From Chloroflexota bacterium (lineage in GTDB: Bacteria; Chloroflexota; Dormibacteria; CF-121): a DNA stretch of 5,354 nt. This document shows, in pieces, positions 5,220-5,354 of this stretch (its first letter is position 1; every line of letters starts with the position of its first letter). The stretch covers positions 1 to 5,354 of the forward strand of contig VBEQ01000251.1 in NCBI GenBank assembly GCA_005881235.1, in the 5' to 3' direction. Below the pieces are notes generated by a model. The model worked only from the letters and a program-made list of their open reading frames with translations, was not told where the DNA came from and made no database searches. The position numbers and the translations under genes are program-made.

Positions 5220-5225
5220 ATTATA
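5220..5225 (-). promoter_or_regulatory. Consensus -10 box of the minus-strand surface operon
   Basis: Read on the minus strand this is a perfect TATAAT, in the 78-bp gap between the edge gene's stop (5254) and the ATG at 5175. The predicted start near 5213 gives a leader of about 38 nt. No good -35 is seen: GAGAAC with a 15-bp spacer is the nearest match, and the region is GC-rich. An inverted repeat occupies the -35 side. A second, TANNNT box (TACGGT, 5189-5194) closer to the ATG is a possible alternative. Confidence 0.5.
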
Positions 5226-5243
5226 GGCCCGGTCGCGCCCGTT

Positions 5244-5260
5244 CTCCTAGCGCCTAGGAG
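5244..5260. repeat. Perfect 7-bp inverted repeat between the edge gene and the surface operon
   Basis: CTCCTAG (5244-5250) and CTAGGAG (5254-5260) are exact reverse complements around CGC. The right arm contains the stop codon of the edge gene (minus TAG, 5254-5256). The left arm ends 18 bp upstream of the minus-strand TATAAT. It could be the 3' end hairpin of the edge gene, although no T-run follows on the minus strand, or an operator over the -35 region of the next promoter. Confidence 0.4.
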
Positions 5261-5354
5261 GGGGGTTTCAGGCCGTCCAGGGTCTCCAGGTAGCGCATCA
5301 GCTCGTCCCGCAGCCCCGGACGCTCCAGGGCAAAGGCAATCGAGGTCTTCAGGA
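5254..5354 (-). CDS. C-terminal fragment of an unrecognised protein (cut by window edge)
   Basis: On the minus strand an open frame enters at the right edge and ends in TAG at 5254-5256, giving 32 complete codons with strongly G/C-biased third positions. The visible residues begin LKTSIAFALERPGLRDEL and end with a possible helix MRYLETLDGL and the tail KPPS. It reads like one or two amphipathic helices closing a soluble domain. The fragment is too short to name a family. It is co-directional with the surface operon, which however seems to have its own promoter 29 bp after this stop. Confidence 0.6.
   Translation of the reverse strand, partial: LKTSIAFALERPGLRDELMRYLETLDGLKPPS

Noticed and set aside
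4964..5221. 85-residue minus frame whose ATG overlaps the TATAAT box
   Set aside because: It overlaps the 84-residue gene in another frame, has Arg/Gly-rich shadow composition, and its ATG would lie upstream of the predicted transcript start.
1..5354. CRISPR arrays, tRNA or rRNA genes, insertion sequences, attachment sites
   Set aside because: No regularly spaced direct repeats, no cloverleaf-like or rRNA-like stretch, and no transposase or integrase coding sequence was seen on either strand.

Overview
ORGANISM. The window is uniformly GC-rich with strongly GC-biased third codon positions. Genes are tightly packed on both strands, and several starts (GTG, possibly CTG) lack a clear Shine-Dalgarno site. 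Some starts instead sit just after a TANNNT-type -10 box, the arrangement expected of leaderless transcripts. Ser/Thr/Pro-rich surface proteins and a Pro/Thr-linked lipoprotein are also present. Together this suggests a soil-type, high-GC Terrabacteria member (Chloroflexota, Dormibacterota or Actinomycetota). That placement is an inference from style; no taxonomic marker gene is present. There are no tRNA, rRNA, CRISPR, insertion-sequence or phage features. LAYOUT. (1) Positions 1-672, plus: C-terminal part of a secreted beta-propeller-like TIGR03118 family protein. (2) A 12-bp perfect hairpin (681-709) lies between it and a convergent minus-strand gene (705-1616) for an alpha-methylacyl-CoA racemase-like member of the CaiB/BaiF family. 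The racemase catalytic residues are present but the C-terminus is short. (3) This gene is divergent from polX (1636-3339, plus), a PolX polymerase with a PHP nuclease domain. The two starts are only 19 bp apart, and two oppositely oriented TANNNT boxes overlap in that gap. (4) A perfect TATAAT plus AAGGAG downstream of the polX stop indicates that an unrecognised 173-aa gene (3386-3907, plus) has its own promoter. (5) Four minus-strand genes appear to form one unit, transcribed from about 5213 down to 3911: an 84-aa cytoplasmic alpha/beta protein, a single-pass membrane protein with a long Ser/Thr/Pro tail, a lipoprotein with an Ig-like domain, and a tentative 59-aa protein. A perfect TATAAT precedes the first. 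(6) At the right edge is the last 32 complete codons of another minus-strand gene (5254-5354). HOW THEY WORK TOGETHER. The window is ordinary chromosome made of several short, unrelated units. PolX would act in base-excision and gap-filling repair. The racemase-like enzyme would act on 2-methyl-branched acyl-CoA thioesters. The right-hand minus unit looks like a small cell-surface module: a membrane-anchored stalk plus a lipoprotein, led by a small soluble protein. Its function cannot be read from sequence. I see no clear defence or mobile system. The points most worth following are the overlapping bidirectional promoter, the hidden CTG start of the membrane protein and the small unlisted 59-aa gene.
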